From contig CALYYZ010000002.1 in NCBI GenBank assembly GCA_945607165.1, positions 1-40,114 on the forward strand: a DNA stretch of 40,114 nucleotides. The letters are read 5' to 3'. Below, piece by piece: positions 27,671-37,411 of this stretch. Below the pieces are notes generated by a model. The model searched no databases. It saw only the letters and a list, made by a program, of their open reading frames with translations, and was not told the DNA's origin. Source of the stretch: an uncultured Ruminococcus sp. GTDB lineage: Bacteria > Bacillota > Clostridia > Oscillospirales > Acutalibacteraceae. Positions within the stretch are counted from its first letter, which is position 1. Each line of letters opens with the position of its first letter. A program made the position numbers and the translations under genes.

Positions 27671-28420
27671 ATGCTCACGCAGGAAAGATATCAGACAATT
27701 TTACAAATACTGAACGCTAAGTCGGCGGTTACCGTTACTGAGCTTGCACAGCTTCTGAATACTTCGGAATCCACTGTAAGAAGAGATCTTAACAGCCTTG
27801 ATGAGATGGGAAAGCTCAAAAAGGTATTCGGCGGGGCAACCGCAGTTACAAGTCTTGAAGGCATAAGCGAGGACAGCTTCAGCCGCAGGGAAACCGTTAT
27901 GACTGCCGAAAAGGACGCAATCGCACGATACAGTGCAGGACTTATCAACGATTCCGATTTTGTTTATATTGACGCCGGCACAACTACCGCACGGCTGATT
28001 GAATACATAGAAAACACAAAGGCAACCTATGTAACAAACGGTATCGGCCATGCAAGGCGACTGATTCAGAAGGGAATGTCGGCATATGTTATCGGCGGAA
28101 AAATCAAACCGGTAACAGAGGCAGTGGTTGGCGCACAGGGAATGAAGAGCATATTAAGCTTTAATTTCACCAAAGCCTTTATGGGCGCAAACGGAATTGA
28201 TATCACAAGCGGATTTACAACCCCCGATATTGAGGAGTCGCTTATAAAGGAAAGGGCGATTGAGCAGAGCTATATGAGCTTCGTGCTTGCAGACCACACG
28301 AAATTTGAAAAGGTTTATCCGGTATCATTTTCAAAGCTTAAGGACTGCTGCATAATTACCGACGCCTTAAGCAACAGCGAGTTTTCAGAACATACCGTTA
28401 TCAAGGAGGTTTTGAAATGA
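27671..28420 (+). CDS. fruR: DeoR-family transcriptional regulator of the fructose operon
   Basis: MLTQERYQTILQILNAKSAVTVTELAQLLNTSESTVRRDLNSLDEMGKLKKVFGGA; first gene of fruR-fruK-fruA. Confidence 0.93.
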   Translation: MLTQERYQTILQILNAKSAVTVTELAQLLNTSESTVRRDLNSLDEMGKLKKVFGGATAVTSLEGISEDSFSRRETVMTAEKDAIARYSAGLINDSDFVYIDAGTTTARLIEYIENTKATYVTNGIGHARRLIQKGMSAYVIGGKIKPVTEAVVGAQGMKSILSFNFTKAFMGANGIDITSGFTTPDIEESLIKERAIEQSYMSFVLADHTKFEKVYPVSFSKLKDCCIITDALSNSEFSEHTVIKEVLK

Positions 28421-29319
28421 TTTATACAGTAACCCTAAATCCGTCAATCGACTATATTGTAAGGCTTGATTCCCTTAAAACGGGAATTACAAACCGCACA
28501 AACAGTGAGGAATACTACTTCGGCGGAAAGGGCATCAATGTTTCCTGTGTTCTGGCTGAGCTTGACCTTGAAAGTACGGCGTTTGGTTTTGTTGCCGGCT
28601 TTACCGGTGAAGCAATCGAAAACGGAATCCGCAACGACAAAATCATTACCGATTTTATCAGGCTTGAGAACGGAATCTCAAGAATCAATGTAAAAATCAA
28701 GGCAGAGGAGGAAACCGAAATAAACGGTCAGGGTCCTCATATCAGCGAGGATGAGCTTGAAAGACTTCTTGCAAAGCTTGACAGACTTATCGACGGAGAC
28801 ACGCTGGTGATTGCAGGTAATATTCCCGCCTCAATGCCCGATGATGTTTATGACAGAATACTCGATAGGGTAAGCGGCAGGGATATAAGAATAGTAGTTG
28901 ACGCAACCAAACAGCTGTTGCTCAATTCGCTCAGGCACAAGCCGTTTTTGATAAAGCCCAACCGCCAGGAAATCTCAGAAATGTTCGGCGTGGAAATCAA
29001 TACCGAAGAGGACATTGAGGTTTACGCCAACAAGCTCAGAGAGATGGGAGCGAAAAATGTTCTTGTTTCCTTGGGAAAAGACGGTGCAATGCTTATTGAC
29101 GAGTTCGGAATAAAGCACAAGGCAGGAGTACTTAAAGAAAAGGTGATAAACACCGTAGGCTCCGGCGACTCAATGGTGGCAGGCTTTATTGCCGGATACG
29201 AAAAGGAAAAGGATTATTCCTTTGCTTTGAGGCTTGGCAGTGTCTGCGGAAATGCTACGGCATTTTTAAGCGGACTTGCAACTAAAGCAAAAATAAATGA
29301 ATTACTAAATAAATTTTAA
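28417..29319 (+). CDS. fruK: 1-phosphofructokinase
   Basis: MIYTVTLNPSIDYIVRL, GGKGINVS, NTVGSGDSMVAGF PfkB motifs; overlaps fruR stop. Confidence 0.95.
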   Translation: MIYTVTLNPSIDYIVRLDSLKTGITNRTNSEEYYFGGKGINVSCVLAELDLESTAFGFVAGFTGEAIENGIRNDKIITDFIRLENGISRINVKIKAEEETEINGQGPHISEDELERLLAKLDRLIDGDTLVIAGNIPASMPDDVYDRILDRVSGRDIRIVVDATKQLLLNSLRHKPFLIKPNRQEISEMFGVEINTEEDIEVYANKLREMGAKNVLVSLGKDGAMLIDEFGIKHKAGVLKEKVINTVGSGDSMVAGFIAGYEKEKDYSFALRLGSVCGNATAFLSGLATKAKINELLNKF

Positions 29320-29334
29320 AGGAGAGAAAGGTTT

Positions 29335-31296
29335 ATGCGAATTACAGAATTAATCAAAAAAGACGCTGTCGCTCTCGGCGTCAAAGTGAACAGCAAGACT
29401 GAAGCGATTGATACCCTCGTATCGCTCCACAAAAGCTGCTCGAACCTGAGCAATCCCACCGCTTTCAAGGCAGAAATTTTAAAGCGTGAAGAGATGGGCA
29501 CAACAGCAGTAGGAATGGAGGTTGCCATTCCTCACGCAAAGAGTGCCTCTGTTAAGGCTCCCGCTCTTGCCGCAATCACGGTGCCGTCAGGCGTTGACTA
29601 CGGAGCAGCCGACGGACAGCCCTGCAAGCTGCTGTTTATGATTGCCGCAACAACAGACGGCGATGTGCACCTTGAGGTGCTTGCAAGACTTATGCAGCTT
29701 CTTATGGACGAGGAGTTCACCTCAAAGCTTAAGGCTGCAAAGAGTGTTGATGAGTTTTTATCGATCATTGATGCAAAGGAATCCGAAAAATTCCCCGAAG
29801 AAAGCAAGCCCGTTGCCGCAAACAAAAAAGCCGGCTACAGAGTTCTTGCAGTTACAGCCTGTCCCACCGGAATAGCTCACACATATATGGCTGCCGAAGC
29901 TTTGGTTAAGGCAGGCGAAAAGATGGGCATTACCGTAAAGGTTGAAACAAACGGCTCAGGCGGTGCAAAAAATGTACTTACCGCAAAGGAAATAGCAGAG
30001 TGTGACGGCATCATCATCGCCGCCGACAAAAGTGTTGAAACAGCTCGTTTTAACGGCAAGCCTGTTTACTCAACAAAGGTTTCCGACGGTATCAACAAGC
30101 CGGAGGAGCTTATTAACAAGATAATAAACGGCGAGGCTCCGGTTTTCCGCAGCAGCGGCAAGCAAAGCTCGACAGCTTCTCCCGAAAAGGGCGAGAGCAT
30201 TGGCAGACAGTTGTACAAGCACCTGATGAACGGTGTTTCACATATGCTTCCCTTCGTTGTTGCCGGCGGTATTTTCATAGCCATTGCGTTTTTGATTGAC
30301 GCCGCAAGCGGTGTTCAGGCTCAGGGCAACTCAGCCTTCGGTACAGTAACCCCCGTTGCAGCTTGGTTTAAAAATATCGGCGGATATGCATTTAGCTTTA
30401 TGCTTCCCATTTTGGCCGGTTTCATAGCAAGATCCATTGCAGACCGTCCCGGCTTGCTTGTCGGCTTTGTCGGCGGCTTCCTTGCTTCAAACGGCGCAAC
30501 CCTTGTAAATCCCGGCGCAACAGATGCAATCCCCTCCGGCTTCCTCGGCGCACTTCTTGCAGGCTTTGCAGCAGGCTATCTTATGCTTCTTGTTGAAAAA
30601 ATCTGCGACAGGCTCCCCGATGCTCTCGAAGGCATCAAGCCGGTGCTTATCTATCCGCTTGCAGGTTTGGGCATAGTAGGCGTTATGATGTGTGCGGTAA
30701 ACCCCTTTATGGGAATGATAAACACAGGACTTAACAACGGTCTTTCATGGCTTCACCAGAATAACCTCGGAATCCTGCTCGGCTGCATCCTCGGCGCAAT
30801 GATGTCCATTGATATGGGCGGTCCGTTCAATAAGGCGGCTTATGTGTTCGGTACGGGAATGCTCACCGCAGCTGCAGCTTCTCCTGACGCAGCATTCCAG
30901 ACAACTTGCTATCAGGTAATGGCTTCCGTAATGATCGGCGGTATGGTACCTCCTCTTGCAATAGCTCTTTCAACAACAATTTTCAGAAACAGATGGACAG
31001 CAGAAGAGAGAAAGAACGGTGTAGTAAACTACATTATGGGACTTTCCTTCATCACAGAGGGCGCAATTCCTTACGCCGCTTCCTCTCCCTTAAAGGTTAT
31101 TCCTTCCTGTGCAATCGGAGCAGCAGTAGCCGGCGGACTTTCATGGCTCTTCGGATGCACATTAATGGCTCCCCACGGCGGAGTATTCGTTGTTGCCACA
31201 ATCGGCAATCCGCTTATGTATCTGCTTGCACTTGTTATAGGCTCTTTAGTTGGAATGATCCTGCTTTCATTGCTCAAAAGACCAATCAGAAAGTAA
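29335..31296 (+). CDS. fruA: PTS fructose transporter subunit IIABC
   Basis: EIIA (AIPHAKSASVKAPALAAI), EIIB (AVTACPTGIAHTYMAAEAL), EIIC with GGPFNKAAYVFG. Confidence 0.96.
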   Translation: MRITELIKKDAVALGVKVNSKTEAIDTLVSLHKSCSNLSNPTAFKAEILKREEMGTTAVGMEVAIPHAKSASVKAPALAAITVPSGVDYGAADGQPCKLLFMIAATTDGDVHLEVLARLMQLLMDEEFTSKLKAAKSVDEFLSIIDAKESEKFPEESKPVAANKKAGYRVLAVTACPTGIAHTYMAAEALVKAGEKMGITVKVETNGSGGAKNVLTAKEIAECDGIIIAADKSVETARFNGKPVYSTKVSDGINKPEELINKIINGEAPVFRSSGKQSSTASPEKGESIGRQLYKHLMNGVSHMLPFVVAGGIFIAIAFLIDAASGVQAQGNSAFGTVTPVAAWFKNIGGYAFSFMLPILAGFIARSIADRPGLLVGFVGGFLASNGATLVNPGATDAIPSGFLGALLAGFAAGYLMLLVEKICDRLPDALEGIKPVLIYPLAGLGIVGVMMCAVNPFMGMINTGLNNGLSWLHQNNLGILLGCILGAMMSIDMGGPFNKAAYVFGTGMLTAAAASPDAAFQTTCYQVMASVMIGGMVPPLAIALSTTIFRNRWTAEERKNGVVNYIMGLSFITEGAIPYAASSPLKVIPSCAIGAAVAGGLSWLFGCTLMAPHGGVFVVATIGNPLMYLLALVIGSLVGMILLSLLKRPIRK

Positions 31297-31395
31297 TTGC
31301 AGGTAATTAACAAAAAAGATATAAAAAGATATAATAAACAATAGAATAAAAGATAAAACAATAAATAAAATTTAAAACAGTTAGGAGATATAATT

Positions 31396-31659
31396 ATGGT
31401 TTCACAACAGCTTACATTAACAAATCCTCAGGGCTTTCATATGCGTCCGGCATCGGTTTTCGCAAGTGCAATGGGCAAGTATAAAAGCAGCGTAACAATT
31501 AAATTCAACGGCTCGGATTATAATGCAAAAAGCCTGCTCAATATCATCGCCGCCTGCATAAAATGCGGAAGCGAAATTGAGGTTATTTGCTCGGGCGAGG
31601 ACGAAAATGAGGCTCTTGCAGAAGCAGTTGAGCTTATAGAAGGCGGACTCGGAGAATAA
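31396..31659 (+). CDS. ptsH: HPr phosphocarrier protein
   Basis: LTNPQGFHMRPASVFASAM (His site) and AKSLLNIIAACIKCGSEIEV (Ser46 region). Confidence 0.92.
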   Translation: MVSQQLTLTNPQGFHMRPASVFASAMGKYKSSVTIKFNGSDYNAKSLLNIIAACIKCGSEIEVICSGEDENEALAEAVELIEGGLGE

Positions 31660-31670
31660 GAAGGTTAAAA

Positions 31671-31700
31671 AGCCGTGCCCGGATTTCCGTCGGCACGGCT
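31671..31700 (+). other. Intercistronic hairpin between ptsH and ptsI
   Basis: AGCCGTGCC...GGCACGGCT perfect 9-bp stem, 12-nt loop, no U-tract. Confidence 0.7.
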
Positions 31701-31716
31701 TGTCAGAGGTATTATT

Positions 31717-33417
31717 ATGCTAAAAGGAACACCTGCATCTGACGGTATCGGTATCGGCAGAGTAATGATAATTGAAGAACATTCGCTTGAATACACACCT
31801 AAAACCGTTACAGACACTGACTCGGAGCTTGAAAGATTCAGAGCAGCTGTCAAAGAGTTTTGCGAAAACACCGGTGCACAGGTCGAGGCATTAAGACAGT
31901 CAACGGGCGACAAGGAAGCAGAGATTTTACAGGGACATATCCAGATGATAAGCGACCCCTATCTTTGCGGAGAAATAGAAAAGCTTATTTCCGACGGCCG
32001 GTGTGCCGAGTCTGCGCTTGAGCATATGTGCGACATGTTTATTGCGATGTTTTCTGCAACAGACGATGAGCTGACAAAACAGCGAGCCGCCGATGTAAGA
32101 GACATAAAATCCGGAGTGCTCAGAATTTTGCTTGGCGTAAAGGAAATAAAAATCAGCGACGCTCCTAAGGGTACTGTGCTTGTTGCCAAGGAGCTCACAC
32201 CGTCAATGACAGCCGGAATAAATAAGGACAACATAGTTGGAATTGTCACCGAGACCGGCGGCAGAACCTCACATTCGGCAATCCTTGCCAGAGCTCTTGA
32301 GATTCCTGCTGTTCTAAGCGTAGACGGCGCAGCGGCAAAGCTTTCGTCAGGAGAACAGGTGATTGTTGACGGAAATGAGGGAGAGGTAATCGTTTCTCCC
32401 GAAGAAGCTCAGCTTGCTCATTACAACGAGAAACGCAGTGAATTTTTACAGGAACGCCGCGAGCTTGAAAATTACAGAGGAAAAAAGACTGCTTCTGCAA
32501 GCGGAGAGGTTTATGAGCTTTTCTGCAATATCGGAAAACCGGACGACGCCGTAAAGGCGATCGAGTTCGACGGTGAGGGAGTGGGACTGTACAGAACTGA
32601 GTTTTTGTTTATGGACAGAACCTCGGCACCCGATGAGAACGAACAGTTTGAAGCCTATAAAAAGGCTGCGCTGATTTTAAAGGACAGACCTCTTATTATA
32701 AGAACGCTTGACATAGGCGGAGATAAGGCGATTGAGTATCTCGGACTTGAGAAGGAGGAAAATCCCTTTATGGGCTTTAGGGCTATTCGCTTCTGTCTTA
32801 AAAATCGTGAGCTGTTTAAAACACAAATCAGGGCAATTCTCAGGGCAAGTGCTTTCGGCGATATAAGAATAATGCTTCCTCTTGTTACAACCGTTGACGA
32901 GCTTCGAGAGGGAAAAAGACTGATTTCACAGACGGCAGAGGAATTAAAGTCCGAGGGAGTTGCTGTGAAAGAAAATATTAAGGTCGGTGTGATGATAGAA
33001 ACAGCTTCAGCAGCCGTAATGGCAGATGTGCTTGCAAAAGAGGCTGATTTCTTCAGTATAGGTACAAATGATTTGACCGGCTACACAATGGCCTGCGACC
33101 GAGGTAACAGCGATGTTTCCTATCTGTATTCCGCACTTCAGCCGAGCGTTTTAAGACTGATTAAGTATACGGTGGAGTGTGCCGTAAGGAACGGAATTGA
33201 TGTGGGAATGTGCGGTGAAGCTGCAGCGGACAGCCGAATGATTCCGCTTCTCATTTCATTCGGACTCACTGAGTTCAGCGTTTCGGCCCCGTCTGTACTT
33301 AAGGTCAGAAAAACAATTTCCAAATGGACAAAGGAAAAGGCTGACGAGGTTGCCGAGAAGGTTATGTCAATGGCTACCGAAAAGGAAATTGACGAGTATC
33401 TTAAAACCGTAATTTGA
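31717..33417 (+). CDS. ptsI: PTS enzyme I (phosphoenolpyruvate-protein phosphotransferase)
   Basis: GGRTSHSAILARALEIPAVL, GVGLYRTEFLFMDR, DIGGDKAIEYLGLEKEENPFMGFRAIRFCL. Confidence 0.96.
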   Translation: MLKGTPASDGIGIGRVMIIEEHSLEYTPKTVTDTDSELERFRAAVKEFCENTGAQVEALRQSTGDKEAEILQGHIQMISDPYLCGEIEKLISDGRCAESALEHMCDMFIAMFSATDDELTKQRAADVRDIKSGVLRILLGVKEIKISDAPKGTVLVAKELTPSMTAGINKDNIVGIVTETGGRTSHSAILARALEIPAVLSVDGAAAKLSSGEQVIVDGNEGEVIVSPEEAQLAHYNEKRSEFLQERRELENYRGKKTASASGEVYELFCNIGKPDDAVKAIEFDGEGVGLYRTEFLFMDRTSAPDENEQFEAYKKAALILKDRPLIIRTLDIGGDKAIEYLGLEKEENPFMGFRAIRFCLKNRELFKTQIRAILRASAFGDIRIMLPLVTTVDELREGKRLISQTAEELKSEGVAVKENIKVGVMIETASAAVMADVLAKEADFFSIGTNDLTGYTMACDRGNSDVSYLYSALQPSVLRLIKYTVECAVRNGIDVGMCGEAAADSRMIPLLISFGLTEFSVSAPSVLKVRKTISKWTKEKADEVAEKVMSMATEKEIDEYLKTVI

Positions 33418-33454
33418 TTTTAGACAATAATAAAGCAATAAAGCAAAACAAAGA

Positions 33455-33489
33455 GGGCTTCACCCGTTTTCGGAGTGAAGCCCTTTTTG
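33455..33489 (+). terminator. Rho-independent terminator of the fru-pts operon
   Basis: GGGCTTCAC...GTGAAGCCC followed by TTTTT. Confidence 0.92.
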
Positions 33490-33547
33490 GACTGTTTCTT
33501 GACGAATTATTTTTCTCTCTGAAACATATAGATTATCGGTGATGCTA

Positions 33548-34519
33548 ATGAAACGGATTATCTGCATAATAATGGGAGTTTTCGTAATTGCGTTTTGTGC
33601 CTTTTCTCAGTTTGGCGGCAAGGAAACAAAAAAAGATTCCTACATAAAATATGTTGAGTTCAATGTTACTCGCAGCGCACTTCAGGCAGCCGTAGATCTG
33701 GATATTGCAAACCGCTTTGAGGATTCGAGGGTTGATTTTGTCACTCTGCTTGCCTGTCTCGGGGCAAAATACGGAGGTGATTTCAGCAGATATAAATACT
33801 CCGATATGACCGAGCTTGCCGAACAGTTTAAAAGCGGCAGGTCAGAGCAGGAGATTACAAAAGATATGCAGTATTATCCATATTATAAACAGGCATATTC
33901 CGCAGTACTCGGATCTATGGTAGGAGCTTATCAGGAGGGAGGGGAAGGAGCTGATCCCGAAACAAAATACGGAGTCCGTTGGTTTTCTCCCATTGCAAAG
34001 GGATTTCCGTATTCTGCCTATGACGATTTCGGTGCAGTGCGTACCTACGGTTACACCCGACCCCATCTCGGTCACGATATGATGGCGGCAGTGGGAACAC
34101 CGGTTATCGCCGTTGAGTCAGGCATTGTCGAGTGCTTGGGATGGAATAAATACGGCGGATGGCGAGTAGGTATTCGTTCCCGTGACAAAAAACGCTATTG
34201 GTATTATGCCCATCTGCGTCAAAACCGACCTTTTGCGGAGGAACTGTCAGAGGGTGACGAGGTTACCGCCGGTGATGTGATAGGCTATGTCGGGCGAACG
34301 GGTTACAGTGATAACGAGAATGTAAACGGTATTACCGAGAGTCATCTGCACATAGGACTTGAGCTTGTGTTTGATGAAAGTCAAAAGGAGAGCGACAATG
34401 AAATCTGGGTGGATATAACCGCATTAACACAGGTGCTTGAGTCACATCAAAGCGAGGTGTGTCGAAATAATGAAACAAAGGAGTATTATAAAAAAGTCGA
34501 ATTTTGTGAAATTAATTAG
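33548..34519 (+). CDS. M23-family peptidase, membrane anchored
   Basis: N-terminal signal/TM; RPHLGHDMMAAVGTPVIAVESG and YYAHLRQN...ESHLHIGLEL. Confidence 0.88.
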   Translation: MKRIICIIMGVFVIAFCAFSQFGGKETKKDSYIKYVEFNVTRSALQAAVDLDIANRFEDSRVDFVTLLACLGAKYGGDFSRYKYSDMTELAEQFKSGRSEQEITKDMQYYPYYKQAYSAVLGSMVGAYQEGGEGADPETKYGVRWFSPIAKGFPYSAYDDFGAVRTYGYTRPHLGHDMMAAVGTPVIAVESGIVECLGWNKYGGWRVGIRSRDKKRYWYYAHLRQNRPFAEELSEGDEVTAGDVIGYVGRTGYSDNENVNGITESHLHIGLELVFDESQKESDNEIWVDITALTQVLESHQSEVCRNNETKEYYKKVEFCEIN

Positions 34520-34565
34520 CATTATGTACAAATCATCAAAAATATACAAAATTTAACAATAACTA

Positions 34566-34594
34566 TTGACTTATTCGGTTATATAGTGTATGAT
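34566..34594 (+). promoter_or_regulatory. Promoter upstream of lipoprotein gene
   Basis: TTGACT-17 nt-TATGAT. Confidence 0.65.
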
Positions 34595-34637
34595 TAATAC
34601 AGCAACCGAGAGGTACATAGATTTAGGAGGAATTTTT

Positions 34638-35039
34638 ATGAAAAAAGTTGCTATTTCAGTTGTTTCAATTCTTATGGTTCTGTCACTTGCAGTTGGTATG
34701 ACTGCTTGCTTCGGCGGCACTGATCCCAAGCTCCAGAGCTATTTGGATTCAGACAAATTCAAGGATGAACTCAAGGAAATGAACGACAGCTTATCCGGAT
34801 TGGGTAAGGTTGAGGTTACTGCTCAGGGCAAAACAATGATCATGACCATGACCGTTGACGACAGTATGAAAGAGTTAATGAAACAGGCTCTTGAAGCTAA
34901 TCCCGATTCAATGACCGGTGATTTCCAGGAAGCTGCTAATCAGATGGCTGAAGAAACAGGACTTTCAGATGCAAGCTTGCAGGTTATTGTTAAGTGTGGC
35001 GGAGAAACACTGTTTGACGAAACTCTTAAGGCTGAGTAA
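34638..35039 (+). CDS. Small secreted/lipoprotein, DUF4854-like (paralog 1)
   Basis: Signal peptide ending MTAC; SYLDSDKFKDELKEMNDSL...MTMTVDDSMKELMKQAL; similar in layout to 35322-35840. Confidence 0.75.
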   Translation: MKKVAISVVSILMVLSLAVGMTACFGGTDPKLQSYLDSDKFKDELKEMNDSLSGLGKVEVTAQGKTMIMTMTVDDSMKELMKQALEANPDSMTGDFQEAANQMAEETGLSDASLQVIVKCGGETLFDETLKAE

Positions 35040-35056
35040 TTATTTTCAACAAAATC

Positions 35057-35089
35057 AGAACTGTTGCTTCGGCAGCAGTTCTTTTTTTG
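35057..35089 (+). terminator. Rho-independent terminator
   Basis: AGAACTGTTGC..GCAGCAGTTCT followed by TTTTTT. Confidence 0.88.
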
Positions 35090-35241
35090 GCTCAAAAAAG
35101 CCGCCCGAATTACCCGTCGAGATACTCGGCTGAAAGACTTGATTGGTTTATGAAGTCAACGCTCGGGCAAAGAAGTCATATATATTATGAAGCTATCTTC
35201 ACGAATTACCCTTCGAGGTACTCGAAAAAAATCAAATTATG

Positions 35242-35270
35242 TTGACTGAAGTATATTGAAGTGATATAAT
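35242..35270 (+). promoter_or_regulatory. Promoter upstream of lipoprotein paralog 2
   Basis: TTGACT-17 nt-TATAAT. Confidence 0.75.
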
Positions 35271-35321
35271 CAAGGTGAACCTTTTTTTAAGGTGTTGATA
35301 AAATAATCAGGGGGATTTTTT

Positions 35322-35840
35322 ATGAAAAAAATAAGTATTTCCGTTTTGTCGGTGCTGCTGTCAATTCTTATGTTGTTTGGACTTACTGCCTGCGGAGATG
35401 ACAGTTCTTCAAACTCGGATTTAGGTTCTTCAAACTCGGATTTAGGTTCATCAAGCGTTGAAAGCAATACGCAAAAATCTAAGCTTTCCGAATTTTTAGA
35501 GTCTGATTTGATAGCAGATCAGCTTGATACGGTAAAAGAGCAGTTTGGATCGCTTATGGACATTGATGTATACGCAGCTGATGACGCTACTCTTGTATAC
35601 GGCTTCACCTATAAAGACGAAATACCTGAGTCTCAGTTCGATGTAATGAAGGAAACATTTGAACAAGCATTTACTTCAATGTCATCTACATACGAACAGA
35701 TAGCCGCAACTGTAGGAAAGGCTTTAGACATAGATAATATGTGCGTAAGAGTAGAGTTTTTCACAAATGACGGAACCATGCTTTTTTCAAAAGATTTCTA
35801 TGCCGGCGGAGGTTCCTCGGAAAGTGGCTTTTCACTCTAA
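35322..35840 (+). CDS. Small lipoprotein, DUF4854-like (paralog 2)
   Basis: Lipobox LFGLTACG; SSNSDLG repeat linker; EFLESDLIADQLDTVKEQF...LVYGFTYKDEI domain matching paralog 1. Confidence 0.78.
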   Translation: MKKISISVLSVLLSILMLFGLTACGDDSSSNSDLGSSNSDLGSSSVESNTQKSKLSEFLESDLIADQLDTVKEQFGSLMDIDVYAADDATLVYGFTYKDEIPESQFDVMKETFEQAFTSMSSTYEQIAATVGKALDIDNMCVRVEFFTNDGTMLFSKDFYAGGGSSESGFSL

Positions 35841-35871
35841 ACAAATATTCTAAGCAAATACAGAAAAATAT

Positions 35872-35910
35872 AAGGCTGCCGTAAATTCCTTTCGGACTTG
35901 TGGCAGCCTT
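35872..35910. terminator. Hairpin between convergent genes (probable bidirectional terminator)
   Basis: AAGGCTGCC...GGCAGCCTT perfect 9-bp stem between the convergent lipoprotein and murE genes. Confidence 0.75.
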
Positions 35911-35941
35911 ATTGATTTATGATATTATAGAGACTGAGCAA

Positions 35942-37411
35942 TTACTGTTTATTCTCGGCAAGTATCTCTGAGATAAGCTCTCGCTCGTCCATATGATACT
36001 TAACTCCCTTGATTTCCTGATAATCTTCGTGTCCCTTTCCGGCAAGAACAATAATATCTCCGCTTTGTGCATTGTTAATGCAATATCTGATTGCGTCCTT
36101 TCGGTTTGGCACAACAACATATTTTCCGTCTGTCTTGGCGATGCCTGTCTTAATATCCTCGATAATATCCATAACATCCTCAAAGCGTGAGTTGTCTTCG
36201 GTTATTACCGACAGGTCGCTCAGTCTGCCTGATACCTCTCCCATTTCGTAGCGGCGAACCTTCGGACGGTTGCCGCCGGCTCCGAACATAGTTATGAGCC
36301 TGTTCGGATTATATTGTCTGAGAGTAGAAAGCACATTTTCCATTGACAGTGCATTGTGAGCATAATCAATAAGCAGGGTGTAATCTCCGGGCACCTTAAC
36401 AGGCTCAACTCTGCCCTTTACACTTGCGTTTTTTAAGCCGCTTATGATTGCCTTGTCGTCTATTCCGAAGAAGGAAACGGCACAGATTGCGGCAAGCGCA
36501 TTGTATACATTAAATTTGCCGGGAATACCAACCTCTGCGCTCAGGCTTTTTATTCCCTCTGTTTCAAACTTAACACCTATAAATCCGCCGTCTGATATCA
36601 GGCGGTCATTTTTTGCTGTAAGGTCGGCTTTTTCGGAGAAGCCGTAGGTGAGTACCTTGCCGCAAAAGTCCTTGGTAACCTCGCTGTATTTTTCATCGTC
36701 AATATTAGCAGCGGCTTTTCTGCACTGACGGAATAAAAGACTCTTGCAGTAAAGATATTCGGCCAAATCCTTGTGTTCCACACCACCTATGTGGTCGTCC
36801 GAGAAGTTTGTGAAGATTCCTGCGTCAAAGGTAATTCCCTCAAGACGGTGATGCTTCAGACCGATTGACGAGGCTTCAATCACCATAGCTTTGCAGCCGG
36901 AATTTATCATATCTCGCATAGCTTTTTGAATCTCATAGGATTCCGGGGTGGTGTTGTTGGTTTTATATGTTTTGCCGCCGTAAACAATGCCAAGCGTTCC
37001 TATAGTGCCGGTCTTTATTCCAGACTGTTCAAATATTTCGGCAATCAGGGCGGTGGTTGTAGTCTTGCCCTTTGTGCCGGTAACTGCAACGGTTTTAAGC
37101 TCATCGGCGGGATGACCGAAAAACTCTACGCTCATAAGAGCAAGTGCAAGCCTTGTGTCGGCGGTTTTGATGATTGCGACATTATCGGGAAGTTCAGAGT
37201 AATCAAGCTCGTCACTAATGATGAGTGCCGAAGCACCTTTTTCAACAGCCGACTGTGCATAAAGATGACCGTCAGAGGTATAGCCCTTCAGACAAATAAA
37301 TACAGTATCTTTTGTGACCTTGCGTGAATCATAGACAAGGTCGCATATCTCAGGATTACCGTCCTTTATAACCGTATATTCTGTTGTACTCAAAATATCC
37401 TTTAACCTCAT
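35942..37411 (-). CDS. murE: UDP-N-acetylmuramyl-tripeptide synthetase (Mur ligase)
   Basis: AVTGTKGKTTTTALIAEIFEQSG, TNNTTPESYEIQ, MVIEASSIGLKHHRLEGI, FTNFSDDHIG, DYAHNALSMENVL. Confidence 0.93.
   Translation of the reverse strand: MRLKDILSTTEYTVIKDGNPEICDLVYDSRKVTKDTVFICLKGYTSDGHLYAQSAVEKGASALIISDELDYSELPDNVAIIKTADTRLALALMSVEFFGHPADELKTVAVTGTKGKTTTTALIAEIFEQSGIKTGTIGTLGIVYGGKTYKTNNTTPESYEIQKAMRDMINSGCKAMVIEASSIGLKHHRLEGITFDAGIFTNFSDDHIGGVEHKDLAEYLYCKSLLFRQCRKAAANIDDEKYSEVTKDFCGKVLTYGFSEKADLTAKNDRLISDGGFIGVKFETEGIKSLSAEVGIPGKFNVYNALAAICAVSFFGIDDKAIISGLKNASVKGRVEPVKVPGDYTLLIDYAHNALSMENVLSTLRQYNPNRLITMFGAGGNRPKVRRYEMGEVSGRLSDLSVITEDNSRFEDVMDIIEDIKTGIAKTDGKYVVVPNRKDAIRYCINNAQSGDIIVLAGKGHEDYQEIKGVKYHMDERELISEILAENKQ

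Noticed and set aside
30906-31310. 134-aa plus-strand ORF within fruA
   Set aside because: Alternative frame inside fruA EIIC coding sequence, no support.
31297-31395. A-rich spacer between fruA and ptsH with repeated AAAAGATATA
   Set aside because: Low-complexity AT-rich sequence without a convincing structure, promoter or ORF; most likely an ordinary spacer.
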